From an uncultured Cetobacterium sp. (GTDB taxonomy: Bacteria > Fusobacteriota > Fusobacteriia > Fusobacteriales > Fusobacteriaceae): a stretch of 21,647 nt of DNA. Under the pieces are notes generated by a model. It searched no databases and had not been told where the DNA came from. It saw nothing but the letters and a program-made list of their open reading frames with translations. The position numbers were made by a program, and so were the translations under genes. This document shows positions 6,322 through 13,909 of the stretch, one piece after another; the first letter of the stretch is position 1; each line of letters begins with the position of its first letter. The stretch spans positions 1 to 21,647 of the forward strand of contig CAAFWD010000096.1 of assembly GCA_900766645.1 (NCBI GenBank), written 5' to 3'.

Positions 6322-6993
6322 CTAAGAATTTTTCTTTGCTTTTTTAGCAACTAATTTTGTTATCATTGTTAAAGCAAAGAATATTAATGACGCTGTTAAC
6401 GACATTTTTATTGCTGTTGCTTTATCTCCTGATGCCACTGCTCCTGCTAAAAGAACAAATACAGATGTTCCTGGTAAAATAAATATTGTAGATAATAATG
6501 CATATTGTACAAAACTAATTGGTGTTAATCCATAAACATAGTTTTGAATTCCAAATGGGAATACTGGTAATAATCTTGTTGTTGCTAAGATAAACCATCC
6601 CTCATTTTTTACTCCTTCATTTATCTTCTTGAATGCTTCAGATGATCCAAACTTACTTTCAATTGGTTTTCTAGCAATATATCTAGCAATTAAGAATGCT
6701 AACGATAATCCTAAACATGCTCCAATCGCAGTATAAATTACACCTTTTACCGCACCAAATATTATTCCACCTGCTAAAGTTAATGGTAAAACTGAAACAC
6801 AAGTTATTGTTACCACTGCATATAATCCAATATATGCTAACGGTCCCCATACTCCTAATCCAGTGATTAACGCTTCTAACTTCTCTCTATCTTTAAGATA
6901 CTCTAAAGCACCACTTTGAGCAAGTCCATATCCTAATCCCACTAATACAGCTAAAATTATAACTATTTTTAATGGATTTTTCTTTTGACTCAT
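6322..6993 (-). CDS. TVP38/TMEM64 family (VTT domain, DedA superfamily) membrane protein
   Basis: A 223-residue multi-pass inner-membrane protein. An N-terminal hydrophobic segment lies at about 9-26. The VTT core includes LPLTLAGGIIFGAVKG, then GACLGLSLAFLIARYIAR, a short amphipathic stretch, and RLLPVFPFGIQNYVYGLT, the Arg/Pro re-entrant-loop signature of this superfamily. Two further membrane segments and a lysine-rich tail follow. Some members of the DedA/VTT superfamily scramble or transport phospholipids; the function of bacterial TVP38 proteins is mostly unknown. The start codon lies one base after the rhodanese stop and the Shine-Dalgarno site is inside the rhodanese coding end, so the two are probably translationally coupled. 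The neighbours suggest a link to sulfur or redox chemistry at the membrane (inference). Confidence 0.9.
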   Translation of the reverse strand: MSQKKNPLKIVIILAVLVGLGYGLAQSGALEYLKDREKLEALITGLGVWGPLAYIGLYAVVTITCVSVLPLTLAGGIIFGAVKGVIYTAIGACLGLSLAFLIARYIARKPIESKFGSSEAFKKINEGVKNEGWFILATTRLLPVFPFGIQNYVYGLTPISFVQYALLSTIFILPGTSVFVLLAGAVASGDKATAIKMSLTASLIFFALTMITKLVAKKAKKNS

Positions 6994-6994
6994 T

Positions 6995-7906
6995 TTATTC
7001 TCCCACCTCTAATTGAACTTTTCCATCTTTTGCTTCATGAGACCACTCAATCCAAGATCCGTCATAGTTCTTAACATTTTTATATCCTAATAACTCTCTT
7101 AAAACAAATGTTGTATGAGCTGATCTTACTGCTGATTGACAGTACGGGATAAATTCTTTATCTCCAACAATTCCAGCACTCTTATATAGTTCAACTAATT
7201 CATCATAAGATTTTATTGTTTTGTCTTTATTTGTAGCATCTGTCCACTCAACAAATACACATCCTGGAATTCTTCCCTTTTCGAAAGCTCCTTTCTTTAA
7301 AGACTCTCCTTTATACTCTTCCTCTGATCTAGTATCAATAATTACAGCTTCTGTATTACCGATAGACTCTTTTACTTCTTCAATATCAGCCAAAGTGTCT
7401 TTATCTTCTACTGCAGGGAATTCATAACTTCCTTTTTTCTCGTCTGCTTCTTTTCCAAAACCAGTTTTTAAACCAGATTCTTTTAAGGCGTCGTATCCAC
7501 CATCAACGATTCTTACATTTTCCATTCCATAAAGATCTAGAATCCACCATAATCTGTACTCATCTAATCCGTTTCCTGTTAATACTAATGTAGTATCTTT
7601 TGTAACACCCATTTTATTTAATTCAGCTTCCATTTCTTCTCTAGAAGCTCTCATTCCACCAATTTCTCCATATCTTTTATCTTTTGGCTGCATGTCTGGT
7701 CTCCACATATTATAAGATCCCTTTACATTACTTAACATATATTGAGCTTCTGGTCTTACGTCTATTAAAACCACATTTTTATCATTAGTTATTAACTCTT
7801 TTGCTGCCTCTGCACTTATTAATTTATTAGACTTGTACTCAGAATAGTCCTTTCCAAATGCCACCATTGAAAGTAGTAATGATCCTAAGATTAAACTTTT
7901 TTTCAT
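6995..7906 (-). CDS. Exported tandem-rhodanese thiosulfate sulfurtransferase
   Basis: A periplasmic sulfurtransferase of the two-domain rhodanese type, 303 residues. Residues 1-18 are a signal peptide (MKKSLILGSLLLSMVAFG, cleavage likely after AFG). The first rhodanese domain (about 28-145) has VLIDVRP and a degenerate active-site loop LTGNGLDEYR that lacks Cys. The second (about 172-297) has VIIDTRSEEEY and the loop IPYCQSAVRSAHT with catalytic Cys256. Having only the C-terminal domain active is usual for this class. The expected reaction is transfer of a sulfane sulfur to a thiol acceptor. The ATG has a good AAGGAGG site upstream. It lies 47 bases after the iron-sulfur flavoprotein gene and one base before the TVP38-like gene. 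The physiological donor and acceptor cannot be read. Confidence 0.92.
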   Translation of the reverse strand: MKKSLILGSLLLSMVAFGKDYSEYKSNKLISAEAAKELITNDKNVVLIDVRPEAQYMLSNVKGSYNMWRPDMQPKDKRYGEIGGMRASREEMEAELNKMGVTKDTTLVLTGNGLDEYRLWWILDLYGMENVRIVDGGYDALKESGLKTGFGKEADEKKGSYEFPAVEDKDTLADIEEVKESIGNTEAVIIDTRSEEEYKGESLKKGAFEKGRIPGCVFVEWTDATNKDKTIKSYDELVELYKSAGIVGDKEFIPYCQSAVRSAHTTFVLRELLGYKNVKNYDGSWIEWSHEAKDGKVQLEVGE

Positions 7907-7953
7907 AAAAAATATTCCTCCTTGATTGTTTGATACTTTCTTTATTTTATTTA

Positions 7954-10539
7954 TTATTTTCTTTTATTTAATTCCATTTTAGACTTGTATCTTGTCATCC
8001 ATTGCTTTGCTGGTCCCATGTTTCTATTATGAGCCTTTGATTTCATATACTTGTCTCCAAATATTAAATCTACTATATGAAGTGCATCTGCATTTCCTTT
8101 TTCCATAGACTCTCTACATGCCGCACAGTATGTTACCATATGTCCTGTTGTACTCTCATCCGCTCTTCTTTCCATAACTCTTTTCGCTACACCTGGAACT
8201 GCTGGAACAACCATCCCTCCAAATCCACAACATCTAGCATTTTCTCTTGTATTCTCTAACTCTTCTACGTTATACCCTAACTCAGACATAATCCATCTGA
8301 TTCCATCATGAATTTTTGTTTGTTTTCTGATTGAACATGAGTCATGAATATTGAATGTTACATCTGAACCTTTTCCTACTCCAACTTGTCTTTCAGGTAA
8401 TCCAATCTCTGGTAATAATTCCCATAGTGAAATTACTTGTTGTTTTGCGTATGTATTAAATATTCCATAGCATGATTGACATGCTACTACTACATATTCT
8501 GCCCCAACTTTGTCTAATTCTTTTTGAACACTCTTGAATCTTTCTTTAAACAGATCCTCTTGTCCTAATGCCTTAGGTGGCTTTCCGCAGCACTTTAATA
8601 GTGATCCTACTTCTCCTCCTAATTTAGCTTGTAAGTGGTCTAATATATTTCCAACAGCTTCTGAATTGTAAGATGGTAATGAACATCCTGGGAAGAATAC
8701 ATATTTCGTTTTCTTTCCTTCTGGTGCTGCATTTGTAGTATTAAACATTTTTGAATATCCTAAATACTGATGAACATCGATTGCTCTATGTCCTTTCATC
8801 GGTGATTTCCCTTGATTGTCCTTTACATATTCAACTCTAGCACCCATGAAGTTTGATTTTATATCAAAGTCTTTTGGACACTTTAATGTACATTGATCAC
8901 ACATGTTACATGAATATGCAATTTTAGGATCAATATGCTCATATCCTTTTTCTAGATATTCTTGGAATAGAGTCTTAGGACAGTCTGTGTAGTCATTTAA
9001 CATAATACACTCTTTCATACATAACTTACACTCACACTGTAAACATCTATTCGACTCTTTTAAAGCTTGCTCTGCTGTAAATACTGCTTCTACCTCAGAA
9101 AAGTCTTTTATTCTTGACTCTCCATCTCTTGTATTTGGAGCTAATCTTTCAACTTTTTCAGCTGCGTCCCATCCTTCTGGAAGATATTCTGTTGGTAAAT
9201 ATAACTTAGTTGCATATCCACCCTCGTTTTCGATATTTCTTCCCTCTGATAAAGATTCTCCCTTTAAGAATCTATCTATTGATGTTGCTGCTCTTCTTCC
9301 TTCTGCCATAGCTTCAATTACTATAAATGCACTTGCACAATCTCCTGCCACGAAAACATTTTCTTTTGTAGCTGATTGCATTGTTAATGAGTCTGCATCA
9401 AAAGTCCCATTTCTTCTTGTTCCTAAAGTATTTTCAGTATCAAATGACTTATCTACTCCTTGACCAATTGCAAATACTAAAGTATCTATCTCTAACATTT
9501 CAGTTTGAGTTTCATCAAACTGAGGATTAAAGTTTCCATCCTCATCAAATAATGATAAACATTTTTTAATTTCTAATCCAGAAATTCTATTGTTCTCATC
9601 TTTTAATATTCTTTTTATTCCATTTCCTAGCTTAAATTCTATATTCTCTTCAATTGCACCATGAATTTCATGATTTGATGATGCCATTTTCTCAAAAGTT
9701 GCTTCTAATGGAATTGAGTATACTACCTCTACTCCTGGTACTCTTTTTGATGATCTAGCGCAGTCCATTGCTACGTCTCCTCCACCAATTACTGCAACTC
9801 TTTTTCCTGCTTTTTCAAAATTTCTAGTTAATGATATCTCTTTTAAATATTCTGCTGCATGGAAGATCCCTTCTGCATCACTATTCTCTAATGATCTATC
9901 AATTCTTCCAGCCTGCTTTCCAATTGCTACTAATACTGCATCATAATTTTTTTCTAATTCTTGGAAAGATATATCTTTTCCAATTTCTGTTGAAAGTTTA
10001 ACTTCAACACCTAATCCCTCTAATATTGAATATTCCTTATCAATAACCTCTCTAGGTAATCTATACTCTGGAATACCTACTCTCATCATTCCACCAAAAA
10101 CTGGTAATTTATCAAAAATTGTTACTGAATACCCTTTTTTTGATAAATCAATTGCAGCTTGAGCTCCTGCTGGTCCTGCTCCAATTATAGCTACTTTCTT
10201 CCCCTTTAATTCTTCCTTTGTTAAATCCCATTTTGTAGGATCATCATAATTATCAGCTGCGAATCTTTTTAAAGATGCAATCGCAATTGGATGGTCCTCA
10301 TCCCCTCTTCTACAATTTTGTTCACAAGGATGTGCACAGATTCTTCCAAGAGTTCCTGGTAAAAATAGTTTTTCTCTGATAGTTTTGATCGCTTCTTCAC
10401 CATTGTTTTCCCCTATTAACTTTACGTATTTTTTTACGTCAGTATTCATAGGACAATTACTTTTACAAGCCGCTACAGAGTCACCCATACAATTTTCAAC
10501 CAAGTCTTTCATTTTTTCTACAATTTTTTCATTAAGCAT
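7954..10539 (-). CDS. FAD/NAD(P)-dependent oxidoreductase fused to [4Fe-4S] and HdrB-like CCG domains
   Basis: A large soluble redox protein of 861 residues. (a) About 10-100: GltD-type iron-sulfur domain with Cys17, Cys25, Cys29, Cys68, Cys72 and Cys76. (b) About 113-430: glutamate-synthase-small-subunit-like flavoprotein with FAD loop GAGPAG at 120-125, NAD(P) loop GGGDVAMD at 252-259 and distal FAD motif VFVAGDCA at 395-402. (c) About 499-560: ferredoxin-like part with a Cys-rich stretch (499, 502, 504, 507, 511, 520) and a classic CxxCxxCxxxCP (544, 547, 550, 554). (d) About 613-825: two CCG domains as in HdrB, GlpC and LutA, with Cys619, Cys650-651, Cys687, Cys690, then Cys734, Cys770-771, Cys805, Cys808. 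Both match the pattern expected for noncubane 4Fe-4S clusters. It heads the operon with rhodanese and TVP38, so a disulfide, persulfide or related substrate is plausible; none is proven. Confidence 0.9.
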   Translation of the reverse strand: MLNEKIVEKMKDLVENCMGDSVAACKSNCPMNTDVKKYVKLIGENNGEEAIKTIREKLFLPGTLGRICAHPCEQNCRRGDEDHPIAIASLKRFAADNYDDPTKWDLTKEELKGKKVAIIGAGPAGAQAAIDLSKKGYSVTIFDKLPVFGGMMRVGIPEYRLPREVIDKEYSILEGLGVEVKLSTEIGKDISFQELEKNYDAVLVAIGKQAGRIDRSLENSDAEGIFHAAEYLKEISLTRNFEKAGKRVAVIGGGDVAMDCARSSKRVPGVEVVYSIPLEATFEKMASSNHEIHGAIEENIEFKLGNGIKRILKDENNRISGLEIKKCLSLFDEDGNFNPQFDETQTEMLEIDTLVFAIGQGVDKSFDTENTLGTRRNGTFDADSLTMQSATKENVFVAGDCASAFIVIEAMAEGRRAATSIDRFLKGESLSEGRNIENEGGYATKLYLPTEYLPEGWDAAEKVERLAPNTRDGESRIKDFSEVEAVFTAEQALKESNRCLQCECKLCMKECIMLNDYTDCPKTLFQEYLEKGYEHIDPKIAYSCNMCDQCTLKCPKDFDIKSNFMGARVEYVKDNQGKSPMKGHRAIDVHQYLGYSKMFNTTNAAPEGKKTKYVFFPGCSLPSYNSEAVGNILDHLQAKLGGEVGSLLKCCGKPPKALGQEDLFKERFKSVQKELDKVGAEYVVVACQSCYGIFNTYAKQQVISLWELLPEIGLPERQVGVGKGSDVTFNIHDSCSIRKQTKIHDGIRWIMSELGYNVEELENTRENARCCGFGGMVVPAVPGVAKRVMERRADESTTGHMVTYCAACRESMEKGNADALHIVDLIFGDKYMKSKAHNRNMGPAKQWMTRYKSKMELNKRK

Positions 10540-10577
10540 ATATAAATTTTCCTCCAGAATAAATTTGGTCTAGAAGT

Positions 10578-10606
10578 ATTCTACTATACTTTCTAGTATA
10601 TGTCAA
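10578..10606 (-). promoter_or_regulatory. Promoter of the oxidoreductase-rhodanese-TVP38 operon, with a palindrome in its spacer
   Basis: On the minus strand a perfect TTGACA (10601-10606) and TAGAAT (10578-10583) are 17 bases apart. The inverted repeat TATACT-TTCT-AGTATA (10585-10600, 6+6 bp) fills the spacer, where a bound repressor or MerR-type regulator would control RNA polymerase. Initiation would fall about 30 bases before the ATG at 10539. Confidence 0.75.
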
Positions 10607-10684
10607 ATTTTCTTCTTTTATTTAATCTGTTTTGTTGCAATTTTGTTTTTTTTCAGGTTATTTTTTTATCATTTTTTTATTCTT

Positions 10685-10714
10685 TTGACTTTTATTATTT
10701 TTTTTTGATATAAT
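10685..10714 (+). promoter_or_regulatory. Promoter of the L,D-transpeptidase-like gene
   Basis: TTGACT (10685-10690) and a perfect TATAAT (10709-10714) are 18 bases apart, about 50 bases before the ATG at 10767. The region between this and the divergent promoter is T-rich with no other clear signal. Confidence 0.75.
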
Positions 10715-10766
10715 TTATAATAAAAAGAGACAATATTTTTTAATGTAACAATTATTTGGAGGCTTC

Positions 10767-11399
10767 ATGAAAACAATTTTTTTATTTATGATTATGTATA
10801 GTTTTTCATTTTCTTTTACTTCTACCTCATCTTTATATAACAAATTGAATTTGAAGGATAAAATGGAATATAGTGTCTTTAAAAATGCTATTAAAGGATC
10901 AAAAAAAATAAAAAATGCTAATCATAATTACCTGACAATTATAGATTTTACCAAACCATCTACCGAACCTAGATTTTCAGTTATTGATTTAAAAAATAAA
11001 AAACTTCTTTATTATACTTATGTAACACACGGGAAAAACAGTGGAAAAGTTCTTCCTACACTATTTTCCAATACTTTAAATTCGTTTCAAAGTTCTCTTG
11101 GATTTTACAAAACAGATACTAATGCATATATTGGTGATTACGGATATTCCTTACGTCTAAAAGGACTGGAAAATAGATTTAATTCCAATGCTTATAAAAG
11201 AACTATAGTTATTCATGGCGCTGATTATGCCACAAAAGATTATATTGATAAAGTTGGATTTTTAGGACGAAGTCTTGGCTGCCCTGCAATCCCTACTAAG
11301 ATATCAAAAGATGTTATTGATGTGTTAAAAGGCGATTCTATTGTTTTTATCGCTGGAAATGATGAAAGATATCTTGATGAAAGTAAATTTATAAATTAA
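10767..11399 (+). CDS. Exported L,D-transpeptidase-like protein (YkuD_2 / murein L,D-transpeptidase catalytic domain family)
   Basis: A 210-residue protein with an N-terminal signal sequence (about 1-18) and a catalytic domain from about 55 to 200. The active-site block reads VIHGADYA around His150, then GFLGRSLGCPAIP with Ser169, Gly171 and Cys172, matching the H...S-x-G-C-P-A arrangement of the YkuD_2 branch. Such enzymes are thought to cut or join peptidoglycan stems at an L,D bond through a Cys nucleophile, in the periplasm. It is monocistronic: strong promoter upstream, GGAGG before the ATG, and a bidirectional terminator immediately after. The activity of this branch is less well proven than for classic YkuD proteins. 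Confidence 0.87.
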   Translation: MKTIFLFMIMYSFSFSFTSTSSLYNKLNLKDKMEYSVFKNAIKGSKKIKNANHNYLTIIDFTKPSTEPRFSVIDLKNKKLLYYTYVTHGKNSGKVLPTLFSNTLNSFQSSLGFYKTDTNAYIGDYGYSLRLKGLENRFNSNAYKRTIVIHGADYATKDYIDKVGFLGRSLGCPAIPTKISKDVIDVLKGDSIVFIAGNDERYLDESKFIN

Positions 11400-11431
11400 A
11401 AAAGGAGAGTTTTAATCTCCTTTTTTAATTT
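11393..11431. terminator. Bidirectional terminator between converging genes
   Basis: A 16-bp perfect stem (11393-11408 with 11416-11431; core AAAAAAGGAGA / TCTCCTTTTTT) and a 7-base loop, with T runs on both strands. It serves the L,D-transpeptidase-like gene on the plus strand and the ABC operon on the minus strand; it overlaps the last bases of both coding regions. Confidence 0.9.
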
Positions 11432-11778
11432 ATCGAAATATCCTGTCTCCATTTTTTTTCTGAATTTATAAATTTTTCAACAAAGATTTCTGCACCTTTA
11501 TTTATTTTAAATTTAATTATTCCTTTATATATTTTTCCATCACTTTCTATCTCAAATTTTTTTTCCTTACCTTTTATATATATAACACTTTTTTTGTTTT
11601 TTGAAATTTTTTTATCCTTTTCTCCAGAGATTTTAAAAATTATATTTTTAGCTTCTTTTTTATTTCCAAATTTATTATTAATTAAAAGAGGGTGACTTTG
11701 TCCTGTTGTAAAAAGATAATATGAAACCACTGAAATCAGTGTTAAAAATATAAATACTGAAGTCCCCTTTTTCATCAT
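11425..11778 (-). CDS. Small membrane-anchored protein of unknown function at the end of the ABC operon
   Basis: Not recognised. It has 117 residues: an N-terminal hydrophobic segment (about 8-24, GTSVFIFLTLISVVSYYLF), which is a signal peptide or single anchor, then a lysine-rich, beta-looking domain (NIIFKISGE, SVIYIKGKEKKFEIES, KIYKGIIKFKINKGAEIFVEKF). There is no lipobox and no Cys. Its ATG overlaps the upstream permease stop (ATGA) and uses an AAGGAGG site inside the permease gene, so it is made together with the transporter. It could be an accessory periplasmic subunit of the importer (inference from position alone). Confidence 0.75.
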   Translation of the reverse strand: MMKKGTSVFIFLTLISVVSYYLFTTGQSHPLLINNKFGNKKEAKNIIFKISGEKDKKISKNKKSVIYIKGKEKKFEIESDGKIYKGIIKFKINKGAEIFVEKFINSEKKWRQDISIN

Positions 11779-12872
11779 CCATTTACCTCCTTTAATTTAT
11801 TAAATTTTTCTTCTCTTTGTTGCTTTTTCTCTTTCTCTCTTTTCCACTGATGTAAAACTAAAACTAATGCTATTATTCCATAAGATACAAACACTCTAAA
11901 ATATTCTCCTATTTGAGCAGAGCCCATCAGTTCTTTCCCTGCCATAGGAGATATTATAAACATTAAATGAAATAAAACTATTCCTGTTATAGCATTTGGA
12001 ATGCTAGCTTTCATTGCTGAAGCTCCTCCTATTAATAATGAAGCAATTGAAAACATTCCTATTTGTTCATGACTATTATATGTATTCATCGTTCCTATGT
12101 TTTGCAAATATATTATTTGGCCATAGGCTGCTAAAACAGTAGATATTGTTATCGCTATTATTCTTGTACGATCTACATTTATTCCAGATGCCTTAGCTAT
12201 ATCCATATCTTCTCCAATGGCTCTCATATCTTGTCCTAGTTTAGTTTTTTTGAACCAAACTATAAATAAACATAATATTCCTACAAGTATAAAAGTTGCA
12301 ACAGGTATATTTTGATCAAAAATTTTAATCTCTATTAAATTATCTAGTCCCTTTCTTATCCCTCTTAAGTCAATTGCATTCCTTATTCCAACACCTCTAG
12401 ACAAAACAAGCTTTGAATTACTTATCGGGATTATACTACCCATCCCATACAAAACTACCAGTTGATATATTCCATTCATAAATAGTCCTAAAATCATAGA
12501 TGTTATCATCTCTTTGCCTTTTGCTTTATTTAAAACATTTCCGCTTATATATCCTAAAAAAATTGCAAAAGGAGTTGATATAATCATTGCTAAAAATACC
12601 CCCTGAGACTCTATAATTTGCCATTCTGTTATAAAAATTAAGGCTAATTGTCCAGCCATAGCTCCTAATACAATTCCAAAATTTAATCCCATTCCAGCTA
12701 TTATTGGAACTAATAAAGATAATACTAAAAACAAATTTCTATCAAGTCTTAATACCATCTCTTGAAATAAATACTCTATACTCAAATTAGATATTGGTGC
12801 TGTTAATAAAATGAAGGTTAGAATAAAAATTGGGACTAGATTTTTTTCTATATTCTTTTTTATCTTATTCAT
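11775..12872 (-). CDS. ABC transporter permease 2 (ribose/BMP type, BPD_transp_2 family)
   Basis: A 365-residue inner-membrane permease with about nine or ten hydrophobic segments. Family features: LVPIIAGMGLNFGIVLGAMAG after the second segment; the cytoplasmic ATPase-contact loop DMRAIGEDMDIAKASGINVD (about 212-232); and AAYGQIIYLQNIG followed by SLLIGGASAMKASI. It ends in a charged tail rich in Lys, Glu and Gln. It pairs with the upstream permease, to which it is clearly related, to form a heterodimeric channel. Its ATG shares a base with the upstream stop (TAATG). RbsC-, YufP/YufQ- and BMP-type permeases move ribose, nucleosides and similar compounds; the substrate here is unknown. Confidence 0.9.
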   Translation of the reverse strand: MNKIKKNIEKNLVPIFILTFILLTAPISNLSIEYLFQEMVLRLDRNLFLVLSLLVPIIAGMGLNFGIVLGAMAGQLALIFITEWQIIESQGVFLAMIISTPFAIFLGYISGNVLNKAKGKEMITSMILGLFMNGIYQLVVLYGMGSIIPISNSKLVLSRGVGIRNAIDLRGIRKGLDNLIEIKIFDQNIPVATFILVGILCLFIVWFKKTKLGQDMRAIGEDMDIAKASGINVDRTRIIAITISTVLAAYGQIIYLQNIGTMNTYNSHEQIGMFSIASLLIGGASAMKASIPNAITGIVLFHLMFIISPMAGKELMGSAQIGEYFRVFVSYGIIALVLVLHQWKREKEKKQQREEKFNKLKEVNG

Positions 12873-13909
12873 TATTCTGATCCTCCTTTTCTTGTTAATG
12901 CGTATATTATCATTCCATTCGAAATTATAACTCTAATTGTTTCTGACATATCAGTCTTAATAATTCCACTAATTACAATTGGAGTCATTGTTATTATTCC
13001 CTGAAATAAACACGTTCCTATTACTACATTTGTTATACTCGCTTTATTAACCGATGCTCCCCCTATTAAAATTGCTGCAATAGCAGGAAATGCCATATAA
13101 AACGGTGCTAAATATAATTGAATAAATCCAAAACTTTGTTGATAAACTACTATTCCTATTGCTGCAATTACGGTGGACATAACTACAGATTTTATCCTCA
13201 TTCCATCTATATTTATACCTATAGACTTTGCAAATTTTTCATTACAACCTACAGCTTTCATTGACAATCCATTTACACTTTTAAAAAAAAATTTTATAAT
13301 GATCGCTAATATTATAAAAAATATTATTTCTCCTAAAAAACTATAATTTTTTGGTAATCCTAAAAAACTTCCTAGTAATTTACTCCAATAATTTTCTACA
13401 CTTATCGTTGTCCTTAATCCAGATCCTCCATAAGCCCAAATCATGTCTGCTTTTTTAAAAGGCAGAAGTAACCACATAATACACATAAAAGCCACCGATG
13501 AAAATCCTACGTACGTAGCTATCATCATCTCTCCACCTTTAACTTTATTAAGAATTTTTCCATATAAAAATCCAAATACAATTCCTATTGGTATGGACAT
13601 TACAATAGCTCCAACGAAACCTATAACACCAGTTAATCCTAATTCGATACTTATAACTGCCCCTAAAAGCCCTGCTTCAACTCCCAAAGGCATACCAAAA
13701 TTAAGCCCTGTTCCCCCCTGAATCATTGGAACTAATGATAATACTAAAATTATATTCATTCCAATTCTTATTCCTGTATCTAAAAAAGCAGTTTTCAAAT
13801 TAATCCCTACAAAAGGGGCTGCCACATACAAAGATAATAGGAACAATGCTATTATTATTCTTGGCAAACCTATTTTAGCTATCTCCTTTTTTATATTAAT
13901 CACATTCAC
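12872..13909 (-). CDS. ABC transporter permease 1 (ribose/BMP type, BPD_transp_2 family)
   Basis: A 345-residue inner-membrane permease. The pattern matches its partner: LVPMIQGGTGLNFGMPLGVEAG near residues 60-80, GKILNKVKGGEMMIATYVGF, the ATPase-contact loop SMKAVGCNEKFAKSIGINID (about 216-235), then AIGIVVYQQSFGFIQLY and AAILIGGASVNKASI. The ATG lies 14 bases inside the 3' end of the ATPase gene, with AAGGTGAG upstream, which implies coupled translation. Together with permease 2 it forms the membrane part of the importer. Confidence 0.9.
   Translation of the reverse strand: MNVINIKKEIAKIGLPRIIIALFLLSLYVAAPFVGINLKTAFLDTGIRIGMNIILVLSLVPMIQGGTGLNFGMPLGVEAGLLGAVISIELGLTGVIGFVGAIVMSIPIGIVFGFLYGKILNKVKGGEMMIATYVGFSSVAFMCIMWLLLPFKKADMIWAYGGSGLRTTISVENYWSKLLGSFLGLPKNYSFLGEIIFFIILAIIIKFFFKSVNGLSMKAVGCNEKFAKSIGINIDGMRIKSVVMSTVIAAIGIVVYQQSFGFIQLYLAPFYMAFPAIAAILIGGASVNKASITNVVIGTCLFQGIITMTPIVISGIIKTDMSETIRVIISNGMIIYALTRKGGSE

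Noticed and set aside
7954..10539. Calling the large oxidoreductase a glutamate synthase small subunit
   Set aside because: Only the flavin module is GltD-like. The CCG and ferredoxin-like parts are absent from GltD, and no glutamate synthase large subunit is nearby.
13443..13721. Plus-strand frames inside the ABC transporter genes, and similar frames opposite the other minus-strand genes
   Set aside because: They run antisense to clearly conserved genes, lack ribosome sites and show no recognisable domains.
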